From assembly GCF_918378365.1 (NCBI RefSeq), contig NZ_OU912926.1, forward strand, positions 1,364,001 to 1,428,000: a stretch of DNA of 64,000 nt, written 5' to 3'. The stretch is from Candidatus Nitrotoga arctica (GTDB taxonomy: Bacteria; Pseudomonadota; Gammaproteobacteria; Burkholderiales; Gallionellaceae). This document shows, piece after piece, positions 1-9,545 of the stretch. The translations under genes and the position numbers were made by a program. Positions within the stretch are counted from its first letter, which is position 1. Each line of letters begins with the position of its first letter. Under the pieces are notes generated by a model that made no database searches, was not told the origin of the DNA, and saw only the letters and a program-made list of their open reading frames with translations.

Positions 1-1662
1 GCTTTTCGCCCCTTGACAGCTGTACTGGCATTGGCGGGTGGGCATTATGAATTGTCGGGCGTGCCGCGTATGCACGAGCGCCCCATCGCTGATTTGGTGG
101 ATGCATTGCGCGGGCTGGGTGCGAATATTCGTTATCTGGGTACGGAAGGTTTTCCGCCGCTCGAAATACATCCTGCTGCGCTACTTAGTGGCAGCCGTAT
201 TGCGGTGCGCGGTGATGTTTCCAGTCAGTTTCTCAGTGCTTTACTGATGGCGCTGCCATTGATGCGTAGTTCAACTACGGTGGAGGTGAAAGGCGAGCTA
301 ATTTCCAAGCCCTATGTCGAAATTACACTGGCAATGATGGCGCTTTTTGGTGTGCAGGTTGTGCGAGACGGCTGGAATTCGTTTACGGTTCCTGCCGGTA
401 GCCACTATGTCGCGCCGGGTTTGATTCATGTCGAGGGTGATGCTTCATCTGCTTCGTATTTTTTAGCTGCGGGTGCTATCGGTGGCGGCCCAGTGCGAGT
501 TGAGGGTGCGGGTCACGATAGTATTCAGGGTGATGTGCGCTTTGCCGAAGCATTACAGCTGATGGGCGCGCGCATCGCAATGGGGCCGAACTGGATGGAA
601 GCGCGTGCACCGGAAAATGGCAGAATGAAAGGCATAGAATTGGATTGCAATCACATCCCCGATGCGGCAATGACGCTGGCGGTGTGTGCGTTGTTTGCCG
701 ATGGCGTAACCACGCTGCGGAATATCGCCAGCTGGCGTGTTAAGGAAACCGATCGCATCGCAGCGATGGCCGCTGAATTGCGCAAATTTGGCGCAACGGT
801 GGAAGAGGGCGCGGATTTCATTCACATCATGCCTCCTCAATCCTTGATCTTGGCTTCGCAATCCTCGATCGATACTTACGATGATCATCGCATGGCAATG
901 TGTTTCTCGCTTGCCGCATTTAGTCAGACGGGCGTGCGTATCAACGATCCTCAATGCGTAGCCAAAACCTTTCCAGGTTACTTTGAAAGTTTTGCCAGTG
1001 TGGTTAAGGCTGTGCCAGTCATTGCCATTGATGGCCCTTCTGCTTCCGGTAAGGGCACCGTGGCGCAGCTGGTTGCAGCACAACTTGGGTTTCATTATCT
1101 TGATAGCGGTGCGTTGTATCGCCTGTTGGCACTAGCTGCACAACAGCAGGGAGTAGCGTTGAATGAGGAGGATCAATTGGTTGATCTAGCGGCATGCATG
1201 GGTATATGCTTTGAGGGTATAGATTCTTGGTTGGATGGTGTGCAGGTGACTGATGAGTTGCGTTCTGAGCAATCAGCAGCTGCGGCGTCCAGAGTGGCGG
1301 CATTCCCAGCGGTACGTACCGCATTATTGGGCAAGCAACATGCTTTCCGTCGGGCACCAGGGTTGGTTGCAGATGGTCGTGATATGGCCTCAGTGGTGTT
1401 TCCTGATGCTTCTTTAAAAATATTTCTGACTGCCAGTGTAAAGGTGCGTGCCGAACGGCGTTATAAACAGTTGATGGAAAAAGGAATGAGTGCTAATATT
1501 CCAGACCTTTTGGAAAAAATTCGCGCGCGCGATGAGAGTGATAGCCAGCGTAGCGTGGCTCCATTGCAACAGATGCCCGGAGCCAGTTTGCTCGACACCA
1601 CCGGCTTAACTATCGAGCAGGCGGTGCAGGAAGTGCTGACACGTTACCATTCCATGCATTGA
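1..1662 (+). CDS. aroA-cmk: Bifunctional EPSP synthase / cytidylate kinase (5'-truncated by window)
   Basis: One uninterrupted frame from base 1 joins two enzymes. The first ~335 codons are 3-phosphoshikimate 1-carboxyvinyltransferase (shikimate pathway), with the conserved start-of-barrel block [13 protein letters not shown] at the window edge and [13 protein letters not shown] near 880-920. The last ~210 codons are cytidylate kinase (CMP/dCMP phosphorylation), with P-loop GPSASGKGT at about 1030-1056 and a [13 protein letters not shown] block near 1370-1405. About 95 N-terminal residues of AroA lie outside the window, so the TTG at 13 is not the true start. AroA and Cmk are adjacent in many betaproteobacteria and fused in some; here no stop or new start separates them. 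rpsA follows, the usual order. Cytoplasmic. Confidence 0.95.
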   Translation, partial: AFRPLTAVLALAGGHYELSGVPRMHERPIADLVDALRGLGANIRYLGTEGFPPLEIHPAALLSGSRIAVRGDVSSQFLSALLMALPLMRSSTTVEVKGELISKPYVEITLAMMALFGVQVVRDGWNSFTVPAGSHYVAPGLIHVEGDASSASYFLAAGAIGGGPVRVEGAGHDSIQGDVRFAEALQLMGARIAMGPNWMEARAPENGRMKGIELDCNHIPDAAMTLAVCALFADGVTTLRNIASWRVKETDRIAAMAAELRKFGATVEEGADFIHIMPPQSLILASQSSIDTYDDHRMAMCFSLAAFSQTGVRINDPQCVAKTFPGYFESFASVVKAVPVIAIDGPSASGKGTVAQLVAAQLGFHYLDSGALYRLLALAAQQQGVALNEEDQLVDLAACMGICFEGIDSWLDGVQVTDELRSEQSAAAASRVAAFPAVRTALLGKQHAFRRAPGLVADGRDMASVVFPDASLKIFLTASVKVRAERRYKQLMEKGMSANIPDLLEKIRARDESDSQRSVAPLQQMPGASLLDTTGLTIEQAVQEVLTRYHSMH

Positions 1663-1710
1663 GTACGCGCATGAGTTCGATATAAAAGTTGTATTGATGT
1701 ACGTTTGATA

Positions 1711-1770
1711 GCCCCGCAATGAACCTATCGTTCGGGTTTTTTAACCAGCCCCGCCAGAAGCGGGTTTGTC
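1711..1770 (+). promoter_or_regulatory. rpsA leader with two small hairpins
   Basis: Between cmk and rpsA are two potential RNA hairpins. One near 1721-1742 has short GAAC/GTTC or AACC/GGTT pairing followed by a run of six T. The other has a perfect CCCGC (1750-1754), loop CAGAA, GCGGG (1760-1764). The first looks like a weak intrinsic terminator or attenuator after aroA-cmk. rpsA leaders in proteobacteria are known to be structured and used in S1 autoregulation; that role here is inference. There is no obvious purine-rich Shine-Dalgarno before the rpsA ATG, which is also typical of rpsA. Confidence 0.35.
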
Positions 1771-1786
1771 TTGGATATCTTTATAA

Positions 1787-3517
1787 ATGAATGCTAACGC
1801 TGCCGTAGTTGAAAACGATCTGGAAAGTTTTGCCTCCCTGTTTGAAGAAAGCTTGACGCGCAAGGAAATGCGCGCGGGTGAGTTGGTCACTGCGCATGTT
1901 GTGCGCATCGATCATAATGTGGTGGTGGTGAATGCCGGTCTGAAGTCCGAAAGCTTTATCCCCGTCGAGGAATTCTTCAATGCCGCAGGCGAGATTGAAG
2001 TAAAGGCTGGTGATTTCGTCACTGTGGCTATTGAATCGCTGGAAAATGGTTACGGTGAAACCAAGCTGTCGCGCGAGAAGGCCAAGCGCCTCGCGGCATG
2101 GATCGAGCTGGAAGAAGCGATGAAAGAAGGCAGAATCGTTGAGGGTTATGTCAGTGGTAAAGTTAAAGGTGGTCTGACTGCTATGGTGAATGGCATACGC
2201 GCATTTTTGCCTGGTTCGCTGGTGGATATCCGTCCGGTTAAGGACACCGCGCCTTATGAAAACAAGACCATGGAACTCAAAATTATCAAGCTTGATCGTA
2301 AGCGTAATAATGTGGTTGTTTCGCGCCGGGCGGTGCTGGAAGCAAGCCATGGAGCAGATCGTCAGGCTATGATGGAAAACCTGAAGGAAGGCGCAATCGT
2401 TAAAGGTATTGTAAAGAACATTACCGACTATGGCGCGTTTGTGGATCTGGGTGGTATTGATGGCCTCCTTCATATTACCGACTTGGCGTGGCGTCGTGTC
2501 AAACATCCTTCTGAAGTGCTGGCGGTAGGTGATGAAGTAGAAGCCAAGATTCTTAAGTTTGATCAAGAGAAAAACCGTGTTTCTCTCGGTATCAAGCAGA
2601 TGGGCGATGATCCATGGACCGGCTTGGAACGCCGATATCCACAAGGTACCCGGCTGTTTGGCAAAGTGACCAACCTGACTGATTATGGCGCGTTCGTGGA
2701 AATTGAACAGGGCATTGAAGGTTTGGTACACGTGTCTGAAATGGATTGGACTAACAAGAACGTGCATCCTTCCAAGGTGGTACAACTAGGTGATGAAGTT
2801 GAGGTCATCATTCTGGAAATTGATGAGCAGCGCCGACGTATCTCTCTTGGTATGAAACAGTGCAAATCCAATCCATGGGACGATTTTGCCTTGAATCATA
2901 AAAAAGGCGATAAGGTAAAAGGCCAGATCAAGTCGATTACTGATTTTGGTATTTTCATCGGCTTGGAAGGTGGAATTGATGGTTTGGTACATTTGTCTGA
3001 CCTTTCCTGGTCTGTGCCTGGCGAAGAAGCTGTACGCAATTACAAAAAAGGTGATGAACTCGAGGCCGTGGTGCTGGCAATTGATGTGGAGCGCGAGCGC
3101 ATTTCGTTAGGCGTCAAACAAATGGATGGTGACCTCTTTAATGGTTATATCGCAACACATGACAAGGGTAGTGTAGTAAACGGGGTGGTTAAGGCAATTG
3201 ATGCCAAAGGCGCAACAATTACCCTGGATGGTGATGTTGAGGGCTTCCTCAAGGCTTCTGAGGTATCTGCTGACCGTGTCGAGGACATGCGTAATCATTT
3301 GAAGGAAGGCGATGCAGTGAAGGCTGTGATTATTCACGTTGATCGCAAGAACCGCGGCATTAATTTGTCAATCAAGGCGTTGGACAAAGCTGATGAATCT
3401 GTAGTAATACAAAAAGCTGCCTCACCTGCTGTAGATAATACATCTACGGCTGGAACGACCAACTTGGGTGCCTTGCTCAAGGCTAAGATGGACACCAGCA
3501 AGATTGACGCACAATAA
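1787..3517 (+). CDS. rpsA: 30S ribosomal protein S1
   Basis: The 576-residue protein has the six-fold S1 RNA-binding repeat of proteobacterial RpsA, roughly at residues 30-95, 113-180, 200-266, 285-355, 372-442 and 459-528. Repeats 3 to 5 carry the typical TDYGAFV/TDFGIFI and [16 protein letters not shown] blocks. S1 binds mRNA on the 30S subunit and is needed to start translation of most messages. The length is normal for the family. The C-terminal tail after repeat 6 is short and ends in a Lys-rich helix. It is followed 12 bp later by ihfB, the standard proteobacterial order. Confidence 0.97.
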   Translation: MNANAAVVENDLESFASLFEESLTRKEMRAGELVTAHVVRIDHNVVVVNAGLKSESFIPVEEFFNAAGEIEVKAGDFVTVAIESLENGYGETKLSREKAKRLAAWIELEEAMKEGRIVEGYVSGKVKGGLTAMVNGIRAFLPGSLVDIRPVKDTAPYENKTMELKIIKLDRKRNNVVVSRRAVLEASHGADRQAMMENLKEGAIVKGIVKNITDYGAFVDLGGIDGLLHITDLAWRRVKHPSEVLAVGDEVEAKILKFDQEKNRVSLGIKQMGDDPWTGLERRYPQGTRLFGKVTNLTDYGAFVEIEQGIEGLVHVSEMDWTNKNVHPSKVVQLGDEVEVIILEIDEQRRRISLGMKQCKSNPWDDFALNHKKGDKVKGQIKSITDFGIFIGLEGGIDGLVHLSDLSWSVPGEEAVRNYKKGDELEAVVLAIDVERERISLGVKQMDGDLFNGYIATHDKGSVVNGVVKAIDAKGATITLDGDVEGFLKASEVSADRVEDMRNHLKEGDAVKAVIIHVDRKNRGINLSIKALDKADESVVIQKAASPAVDNTSTAGTTNLGALLKAKMDTSKIDAQ

Positions 3518-3529
3518 GGAGTGATAAGG

Positions 3530-3817
3530 ATGACCCGTTCTGATCTTATCGCAAAGTTGGCGGAGCGTTATCCGCAACTATTGGCCAAGGATGCCGATCT
3601 GGCAGTTAAAGTGATCCTTGATGCCATGGCGGAAACCTTGGCGCGGGGAGGACGTATTGAAATCCGCGGCTTCGGCAGCTTTGCGCTGAACTACCGTCCA
3701 CCGCGGATAGGACGTAATCCAAAATCGGGTGATAAGGTGCAGGTTCCGGCCAAGTATGTGCCGCATTTCAAGGCAGGTAAGGAATTACGTGAGCGGGTTG
3801 ATTACACATCTTCTTGA
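3530..3817 (+). CDS. ihfB: Integration host factor subunit beta
   Basis: This 95-residue HU/IHF family protein starts [11 protein letters not shown] and carries the family signature with [28 protein letters not shown], the beta-arm that inserts Pro into the DNA minor groove. IHF-beta pairs with IHF-alpha (not in this window) and bends DNA at promoters, recombination sites and, in some systems, CRISPR leaders. A longer reading from GTG at 3521 is possible. I choose ATG 3530 because AAGGAG at 3516-3521 lies 8 nt upstream and the conserved N-terminus begins there. The gene sits immediately behind rpsA. Confidence 0.95.
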   Translation: MTRSDLIAKLAERYPQLLAKDADLAVKVILDAMAETLARGGRIEIRGFGSFALNYRPPRIGRNPKSGDKVQVPAKYVPHFKAGKELRERVDYTSS

Positions 3818-3875
3818 AGTCTGTTCTGAACTTTTTTAGAGCTCCGGACAGTTTAGTCGTAAGCATTATTTGCAG

Positions 3876-3918
3876 AAAAAATTGACGGCCTGTCGCAAGA
3901 TAGTGCCGTCAATTTTTT
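3876..3918. terminator. Intrinsic terminator after ihfB
   Basis: A 14-bp perfect stem (AAAAAATTGACGGC at 3876-3889, complement at 3905-3918) with a 15-nt loop ends in six T. Flanking A and T runs make it potentially bidirectional. It separates rpsA-ihfB from lapA. Confidence 0.85.
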
Positions 3919-3965
3919 GCTCATTCATGTTATTGTCGCAACGAAAAATTATTGCAGGTGAATAT

Positions 3966-4253
3966 ATGCGCTATATGATTTGGCTGTTGCGTGCAGTATT
4001 GTTTCTAATTCTTCTTGGTTTTGCCATGAAGAATGATCAGCCTGTGGTGTTGCACTATTTTTTTGGCTATGAATGGCAATCATCATTGATACTCATTTTG
4101 TTGTTGTTTTTTGCCGTGGGCGTAAGTGTAGGTGTACTCGCTGTGCTGGGCAATATTTTTCGGCAGCGTAGAGAAATTGCCATTCTAAAACGCGAATTGC
4201 GTTTGAAAAATAAACTGGTCAGTGTTGGCGAAAATAACCCAGATATTCCATGA
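3966..4253 (+). CDS. lapA: Lipopolysaccharide assembly protein A (DUF1049 family)
   Basis: The 95-residue inner-membrane protein has two hydrophobic segments, about residues 4-22 and 40-62, then a basic coiled stretch (RQRREIAILKRELRLKNK), as in LapA/YciS. Family knowledge: LapA is encoded beside LapB and works with it in LPS assembly and LpxC control. The longer open frame back to 3870 would start inside the ihfB terminator hairpin, so ATG 3966, with GCAGGTG upstream, is preferred. lapB follows after a 237-nt AT-rich gap, a looser arrangement than the near-contiguous genes of E. coli. Confidence 0.85.
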   Translation: MRYMIWLLRAVLFLILLGFAMKNDQPVVLHYFFGYEWQSSLILILLLFFAVGVSVGVLAVLGNIFRQRREIAILKRELRLKNKLVSVGENNPDIP

Positions 4254-4490
4254 ATTGATGTGTGCTAAGACAGTTTAGCATTGACTTCAGGCGATAGGAA
4301 TTGCGCAGTTTTTTTATTGATAGATTATTTTTGTTTACTATGCAAGATCTAGGTTTTTCCGGGCGAGGTATGTATTACCTCTCCCTTCTAAATTTCCCAG
4401 TCAAACAAAATTCTGTGTAATTATCACTTGATTCATGAAATACTTAGGCTTATTAATTACATATAACCTTTTTAATCTGATGTGTCGTTT

Positions 4491-5666
4491 ATGGAATTTG
4501 AGCTGTGGATGCTGCTGGTTTTTCCGCTGTTTTTCGGGATGGGCTGGCTGGCAGCGCGCATAGATATCAAGCAAATGTTGTTTGAATCTAGTGCTCTGCC
4601 GCGCTCCTATTTCCAGGGACTGAACTTTTTGCTCAATGAGCAACAGGATAAAGCTATCGAGGCATTTATTGAGGTAGTTAAGGTTGACCCACAGACGATA
4701 GAACTGCACTTTGCGCTAGGTAGTTTGTTTCGCCGTCGCGGCGAGGTAGACCGCGCCATTCGCATGCATCTGAATTTGATTGAGCGCGTCGACCTGGATG
4801 AAGACAAGAAACAACAGGCGTTATTTGAACTGGCGCAAGATTACCTCAATGCCGGAATATTAAATCGAGCCGAAGAGCTGTTTCTTAAATTACAAGCTAC
4901 ATCGTATGCCAATGCCGCGCTAAATTTTCTACTTGAGTTGTACCAAAAGGAAAAGGATTGGTTCAAGGCGATTGACGTGACACACCGTCTGACTGTGTTA
5001 AGCGGTCAATCGCATGGTAAGGAAGCTGCTTTTTTTTATTGCGAATTGGCTGCAGCAGAATTGACACAGCATCGAATCGATGCTGCACGTATCCATTTAG
5101 ACCAAGCGCTGGAAGCCAATCCTCAGTCGGTGCGCGCTACCATGATGTTGGGCGACATAGAAAATTTAGCGCAGCATTTTGCAAATGCCATTGAAATCTG
5201 GCAGCGCATCGAAAAACAGAACCAGCAGTACCTGCCCTTGGTGGCTGAACGTCTACTACAGGCTTATCGTCAGGCTGGATATGTAGATCAAGGCATAGAG
5301 ATGTTGCAGGGCTATCTGATCAAGTACCCCTCGTTGGATTTGATGAACGTGCTGTTTGATGCCATTCTGCAACGTGATGGTGCTGAAGCGGCCTATAGGC
5401 TGGTACGTGATGAACTGCAGCGCAACCCTACACTACTTGGTCTAGATAAGCTGCTGGAGGCGCGGTTGCTGGAAGTATCAATCGAACATCGTGCTGATGT
5501 GGCGATGGTGAAAAATTTGGTGCATCAACGCACGCGTACGTTAGCAATGTACCGTTGTGCCAATTGCGGTTTTAAGGCGCGCCAGTTTTACTGGCATTGT
5601 CCGGCATGTCATGGTTGGGAAACCTATTCTCCACGCAGAAGTGAAGAAAATGGACAAAAAATATGA
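4491..5666 (+). CDS. lapB: Lipopolysaccharide assembly protein B
   Basis: LapB (YciM) is an inner-membrane-anchored TPR protein that brings LpxC to FtsH for degradation and so sets LPS output. The 391 residues show one N-terminal membrane helix (about 5-25), a long series of TPR helices (for example [31 protein letters not shown]), and a C-terminal rubredoxin-type zinc ribbon, YRCANCGF...WHCPACHGW, encoded near 5551-5620. The Cys pairs are intact. GTG 4482 is an alternative start three codons upstream. The stop overlaps the pyrF start by 4 nt (ATGA), so the two are translationally coupled. Confidence 0.92.
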   Translation: MEFELWMLLVFPLFFGMGWLAARIDIKQMLFESSALPRSYFQGLNFLLNEQQDKAIEAFIEVVKVDPQTIELHFALGSLFRRRGEVDRAIRMHLNLIERVDLDEDKKQQALFELAQDYLNAGILNRAEELFLKLQATSYANAALNFLLELYQKEKDWFKAIDVTHRLTVLSGQSHGKEAAFFYCELAAAELTQHRIDAARIHLDQALEANPQSVRATMMLGDIENLAQHFANAIEIWQRIEKQNQQYLPLVAERLLQAYRQAGYVDQGIEMLQGYLIKYPSLDLMNVLFDAILQRDGAEAAYRLVRDELQRNPTLLGLDKLLEARLLEVSIEHRADVAMVKNLVHQRTRTLAMYRCANCGFKARQFYWHCPACHGWETYSPRRSEENGQKI

Positions 5667-6364
5667 GCGATCCTAAAATTATTGTCGCGCTTGATTACTC
5701 TGATGCACAACTTGCACTAGAGCTGGTGGCACGGCTGGAGCCTACGTTGTGTCGCCTTAAGGTGGGCATCGAATTGTTCACCACAGCTAAGTCACGATTG
5801 ATCGAACAGCTCATGCAACGTGGTTTTGAAGTATTCCTTGATCTGAAATTTCATGATATTCCTAATACTACGGCACAGGCATGCAAAGCTGCCGCTGAAT
5901 TAGGCGTGTGGATGGTCAACGTGCATGCTCTGGGTGGACGCAAGATGATGGAAGCGGCGCGCGAGGCAATGAGTTTATATACCCAATCGCCTAAGCTGAT
6001 TGCCGTGACATTACTTACTAGTATGGCACAGGAAGATTTGACCGACTTGGGGATTGAAGCTACCCCCGCCGATATGGTGCTGCGTTTGGCTAGGCTTGCG
6101 CGCGATAGCGGGTTAGACGGGGTCGTATGTTCTGCGCGGGAGGCTGCTTTGCTGCGCCAGCACTGTGGAAGAAAATTCTGTTTGGTTACACCGGGTATTC
6201 GTTCGGCTGATGCTGTTGCCGATGATCAATCGCGCATCATGACACCCCGCGCCGCGCTGAATCAAGGTGCAGATTATCTGGTAATTGGCCGTCCCATCAC
6301 CCGCGCCGTCGATCCGTTGCAGGCATTACAGAGCTTTGTTAAACAGATCGCGGAGGTGGAATGA
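5663..6364 (+). CDS. pyrF: Orotidine 5'-phosphate decarboxylase
   Basis: PyrF makes UMP from OMP, the last step of de novo pyrimidine synthesis. The 233-residue protein has the active-site signature [10 protein letters not shown] (residues 60-69, catalytic Lys62) after the Asp10-containing IVALDYSD strand, and the C-terminal phosphate-binding [12 protein letters not shown]. Length and motifs are those of the short bacterial (group 1) enzyme. The gene is coupled to lapB by a 4-nt overlap. A small open frame, ATG 6361 to TGA 6453, overlaps the pyrF stop; no family is recognised for it. Confidence 0.96.
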   Translation: MSDPKIIVALDYSDAQLALELVARLEPTLCRLKVGIELFTTAKSRLIEQLMQRGFEVFLDLKFHDIPNTTAQACKAAAELGVWMVNVHALGGRKMMEAAREAMSLYTQSPKLIAVTLLTSMAQEDLTDLGIEATPADMVLRLARLARDSGLDGVVCSAREAALLRQHCGRKFCLVTPGIRSADAVADDQSRIMTPRAALNQGADYLVIGRPITRAVDPLQALQSFVKQIAEVE

Positions 6365-6473
6365 AGGTACGTAGATCATTCGTCAGGCTTGTTTGCTTGG
6401 CGCAGCTGCTGTCCCAGCAGGGGAATGATGGCATTGTTACATTTGAAATTTGAACCAAAGTATCTATGAAAAT

Positions 6474-7673
6474 ATGAATTCTGTATTCCGGCGTAATGTA
6501 TTACCTCAAACAATTCTATCTATTCTGCCACTGACGCTATTTTTTCCAGTTGGAATAATTTACACAGGTATTTTGTTGTTTCTGTTCAGTTTATTATGTT
6601 CAGGAGATTTTCGGACGAAATGGCTGACAGTTAAAGCGAGTCCACTTTTTTGGCCTATTTTAGGTTTATCAGCAATAACATGCTGTGCCGCAATTTTTTT
6701 GGAGCGGTCTCAAGATTTCTTCTGGTCGGGATTTGTACACTATCAAATTTATATTGTCTTATTGTTTTTTATTAGTGTTGGATCAGGAGATTGGCAAAGG
6801 CGGGCAGTCACAGTTTTTTTTGTGGGTGCGCTCTATGCAGCTACGTTGTATTACCTTAACTTATTACAGATACTTCCAAAGATAGAAATCTTTGCAAATT
6901 ACCTGGTTTATCGCGGAAATAAGTCTATTTTGCTTGCTATTTTGTTGGCAATAGCTGCTGGGTGGATGCTTTACGAAATGACATCACTCGTTGATCGCCG
7001 ATGGCTTTGGTTGAGGGTGGCAGCATTTTTATATGTTGTAATCGCGTTGCTGTTTCTCGCTAAATCGCGCACTGCCAGTTTGATTTTTGTATTGTTGTGT
7101 TTATTGTTTTTTTTGAAATATCTCACAATGTCTTGGCGTAGTGTGCTTTGGATGTTAGGTTTTGTATTGATGTTTGCGGTTGCCTGGATATCTGCATCGG
7201 ATTTACGTCTGCGCGCTATCGGTACGATAAATGATATTCATGCCTTTTCGCAAGGTCAACAAATAAGTGATGATGGCATTCGATTGGAAATGTATAGCGT
7301 CACCACCAAGATGATTGCTGAGAAGCCATGGACGGGGCACGGAATAGCGACTTGGCCTTCCCAGTATCAGAAACATGCAAAAGGTTTACTTAGTGAAAAG
7401 ACGCGTACCCCGCACAATGATTATCTGTTTTACGCTGCCGAAATTGGGTTTATCGGACTTGCTGCCTTATTGTGGATATGGCTGACCCAATTGACTGTTG
7501 CCTGGAAAATTGGTGGTGCCCATGGGATCTGGCTGGGCATGTTGGGGGTGGCAATCATGGTGGGTGGTATGTTTAATGCTATCTTGCGAGATGCGGTATT
7601 TGGCATGCCATTTATGATTTTGCTTGCCATTCCGCTGGCTGGTGTGACGCGTAACCACGTTCGAGCAGTATGA
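6474..7673 (+). CDS. O-antigen ligase / polymerase-type membrane protein
   Basis: This ~399-residue polytopic protein has about ten to twelve hydrophobic segments. A large periplasmic loop before the last helices contains the Wzy_C-type signature TRTPHNDYLFYAAEIGFIGLAALLW (given with its flank; the key His is in TPHNDY). WaaL ligases transfer undecaprenol-linked O-antigen to lipid A-core in the periplasm; Wzy polymerases share the fold, and sequence alone does not decide between them. The neighbouring glycosyltransferases favour an LPS role. A TTG start at 6450 is possible. The stop overlaps the next gene by 4 nt. The codons are AT-richer than in the pyrF block, suggesting an exchangeable surface-sugar region. 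Confidence 0.75.
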   Translation: MNSVFRRNVLPQTILSILPLTLFFPVGIIYTGILLFLFSLLCSGDFRTKWLTVKASPLFWPILGLSAITCCAAIFLERSQDFFWSGFVHYQIYIVLLFFISVGSGDWQRRAVTVFFVGALYAATLYYLNLLQILPKIEIFANYLVYRGNKSILLAILLAIAAGWMLYEMTSLVDRRWLWLRVAAFLYVVIALLFLAKSRTASLIFVLLCLLFFLKYLTMSWRSVLWMLGFVLMFAVAWISASDLRLRAIGTINDIHAFSQGQQISDDGIRLEMYSVTTKMIAEKPWTGHGIATWPSQYQKHAKGLLSEKTRTPHNDYLFYAAEIGFIGLAALLWIWLTQLTVAWKIGGAHGIWLGMLGVAIMVGGMFNAILRDAVFGMPFMILLAIPLAGVTRNHVRAV

Positions 7674-8443
7674 CGCAAGAAATTGAAAAATCAGTACCCC
7701 AGCGTCATGCAGGCGCTGACGAGCGCGTCATTTTGTGTATGAAATGGGGCGTTAAGTATGGCCCTGAATACGTCAACAGGTTATATGCGATGGTGACACG
7801 GCATTTACATGGGCCATTTCGTTTCGTTTGTTTAACTGATCGAAGCGAAGGTGTGCGCGCCGAAGTGCAGTGCTTGTCCATTCCTGATTTAGCTTTGCCA
7901 GAAGGTATTCCTGAGCGCGGTTGGAAAAAACTGACTACCTTTGAGTCTAGCCTACACGGATTACAGGGCACCGCGCTGTTTCTTGACCTTGATGTAGTGA
8001 TTGTCGATGACATTGACTGTTTCTTCGAGCAACCGGGCGAGTTTCTGATTATTCATGATTGGAAGCGACGTTGGCGCATCACCGGCAATTCGTCAGTTTA
8101 TCGTTTTCGCCTCGGTGCACATGCTGATTTGCTGGCCGAATTCCGGGCCAAACAGACTGATATTCGACGTAATTTTAGGAATGAACAGGCATTTCTTTCT
8201 GACTGGTTACATCGCCAAGGAAAGTTGAGCTATTGGCCTGATGCTTGGTGCCGTAGTTTCAAATATCACTGCATTCCCCGTTGGCCTTGTAACTATTGGT
8301 CTGCCCCAATTATCCCAGAGAGTGCGCGCATTCTGATTTTTCATGGCGAAGTCAACCCACCCGATGCGCTAGCCGGACGGCGTAACCGAAGGTTCCGATA
8401 TGTGGAGGCCGCACCCTGGGTATCTGAGCATTGGACTGAATGA
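7670..8443 (+). CDS. Putative glycosyltransferase (DxD type)
   Basis: The 257-residue soluble protein has ALFLDLDVVIVDDID near residue 105-120, a DxD-like metal and nucleotide-sugar site after a hydrophobic strand, as in GT-A fold enzymes. Upstream is RPFRFVCLTD-like sequence (here GPFRFVCLTDRSEG), the beta-strand seen in GT8-like proteins. The region after it (NSSVYRFRLG, FRNEQAFLSDWL) also resembles that class. The exact GT family and donor sugar cannot be told. It overlaps the O-antigen ligase by 4 nt, so it is probably cotranscribed and acts on LPS core or O-chain in the cytoplasm. Confidence 0.6.
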   Translation: MTQEIEKSVPQRHAGADERVILCMKWGVKYGPEYVNRLYAMVTRHLHGPFRFVCLTDRSEGVRAEVQCLSIPDLALPEGIPERGWKKLTTFESSLHGLQGTALFLDLDVVIVDDIDCFFEQPGEFLIIHDWKRRWRITGNSSVYRFRLGAHADLLAEFRAKQTDIRRNFRNEQAFLSDWLHRQGKLSYWPDAWCRSFKYHCIPRWPCNYWSAPIIPESARILIFHGEVNPPDALAGRRNRRFRYVEAAPWVSEHWTE

Positions 8444-8601
8444 AATCTCCATAAAACGTGCATGCATTTTCTTTGACTGCAAAACTGCGTTTATCACGCT
8501 CGATTCCATAAAACTCGTGTGCGGAATTTTTATTTGAATTCATGTTTGCTCTCTTTTGTCCAAACTTTTTCAAATTCACGCCGTGACCGAATGGAATTGA
8601 C

Positions 8602-9513
8602 ATGAGTAACCCGACTGCAACACAGCCCACTATCGTGCGTACTGAAGTAATCGTTTCAACTTACAACAATCCAATGGCACTGAACTATGTGTTGTTAGCA
8701 CTGGCCGGTCAGCGCAACGCCGACTTCATGGTGTGTGTAGCAGACGATGGATCCGGCGAACCGACGCACGCGCTACTTGAGAGTTGGAGTCGCCGTCGTC
8801 TCAGCCCGATTCCGCTGCGCCATATTTGGCAGCCAGATGACGGTTTTCGTAAAAATACTATCTTGAACAAAGCAATCGACTCGTCGCAAGCGGATTACCT
8901 CATCTTTATCGACGGCGACTGCGTCGCTCGCCCCGATTTTATTGCCTGTCACATTGCGCGCCGCGCCGAGGGTGCCTTTCTTTCCGGCGGGATGATCCGA
9001 CTGCCAGACAGGTCAACGTCGGCACTATCGGAGCAAGGCATCGGTAGTGGCGAGGTTTTTCGACTGAACTGGATCTTTGCGCAGATAGGACTGCGAAAGC
9101 TCAGCGTGCTGCTCAAGGCTGCAGTATTGCCGATGGTGTTAGCGAGCAAGCTTGAGTGGATCACGCCGGTCAAGCGTACTTGGAACGGCGCTAACAGTTC
9201 GGCCTGGCGGCGCGATCTGATTGCAGTTAATGGTTTCGACGAGTCGTTAAGATACGGTGCGGAAGATGTGGAGATGGGTGCGCGCCTGAGCAACCACGGT
9301 ATTGTCGGGCAGCATATTCGTTACAGTACTTGTCTGCTGCATATCGAACATTTACGTGGTTATGCCGACGCTAATATTGTGCAGCGTAACAAGGCATATG
9401 TGCGCGAAGTGAGGCAGAGTGGTATCGACTGGACCGCTAATGGCATTGTCAAGCTCGCCGCACGACCAGTCGCAGAAATTGAATACGACCAATTACTTTC
9501 TTCTGAGAGATAA
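8602..9513 (+). CDS. Family 2 glycosyltransferase
   Basis: The 303-residue GT2 enzyme has the N-terminal GT-A signature VIVSTYNNPMALNYVLLAL, then the nucleotide-sugar site VADDGSGEPT, the DxD motif IFIDGDCVARPDF, and a C-terminal half (TWNGANSSAWRRDLIAVNGFDE, AEDVEMGARL) typical of galactosyltransferase-like GT2 enzymes such as chondroitin-polymerase domains. Catalytic ED in GAEDVEMG is present. It is probably a cytoplasmic LPS sugar transferase. A 158-nt gap with no recognisable gene separates it from the preceding transferase, so it may have its own promoter. Confidence 0.85.
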   Translation: MSNPTATQPTIVRTEVIVSTYNNPMALNYVLLALAGQRNADFMVCVADDGSGEPTHALLESWSRRRLSPIPLRHIWQPDDGFRKNTILNKAIDSSQADYLIFIDGDCVARPDFIACHIARRAEGAFLSGGMIRLPDRSTSALSEQGIGSGEVFRLNWIFAQIGLRKLSVLLKAAVLPMVLASKLEWITPVKRTWNGANSSAWRRDLIAVNGFDESLRYGAEDVEMGARLSNHGIVGQHIRYSTCLLHIEHLRGYADANIVQRNKAYVREVRQSGIDWTANGIVKLAARPVAEIEYDQLLSSER

Positions 9514-9545
9514 GCTGTGCATATCACTACAGAAATTGACAGCGC

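Noticed and set aside
1781..2785. A 334-codon antisense open frame across rpsA
   Set aside because: It mirrors the strongly biased codons of rpsA, has no recognisable domain and lies opposite a highly conserved gene.
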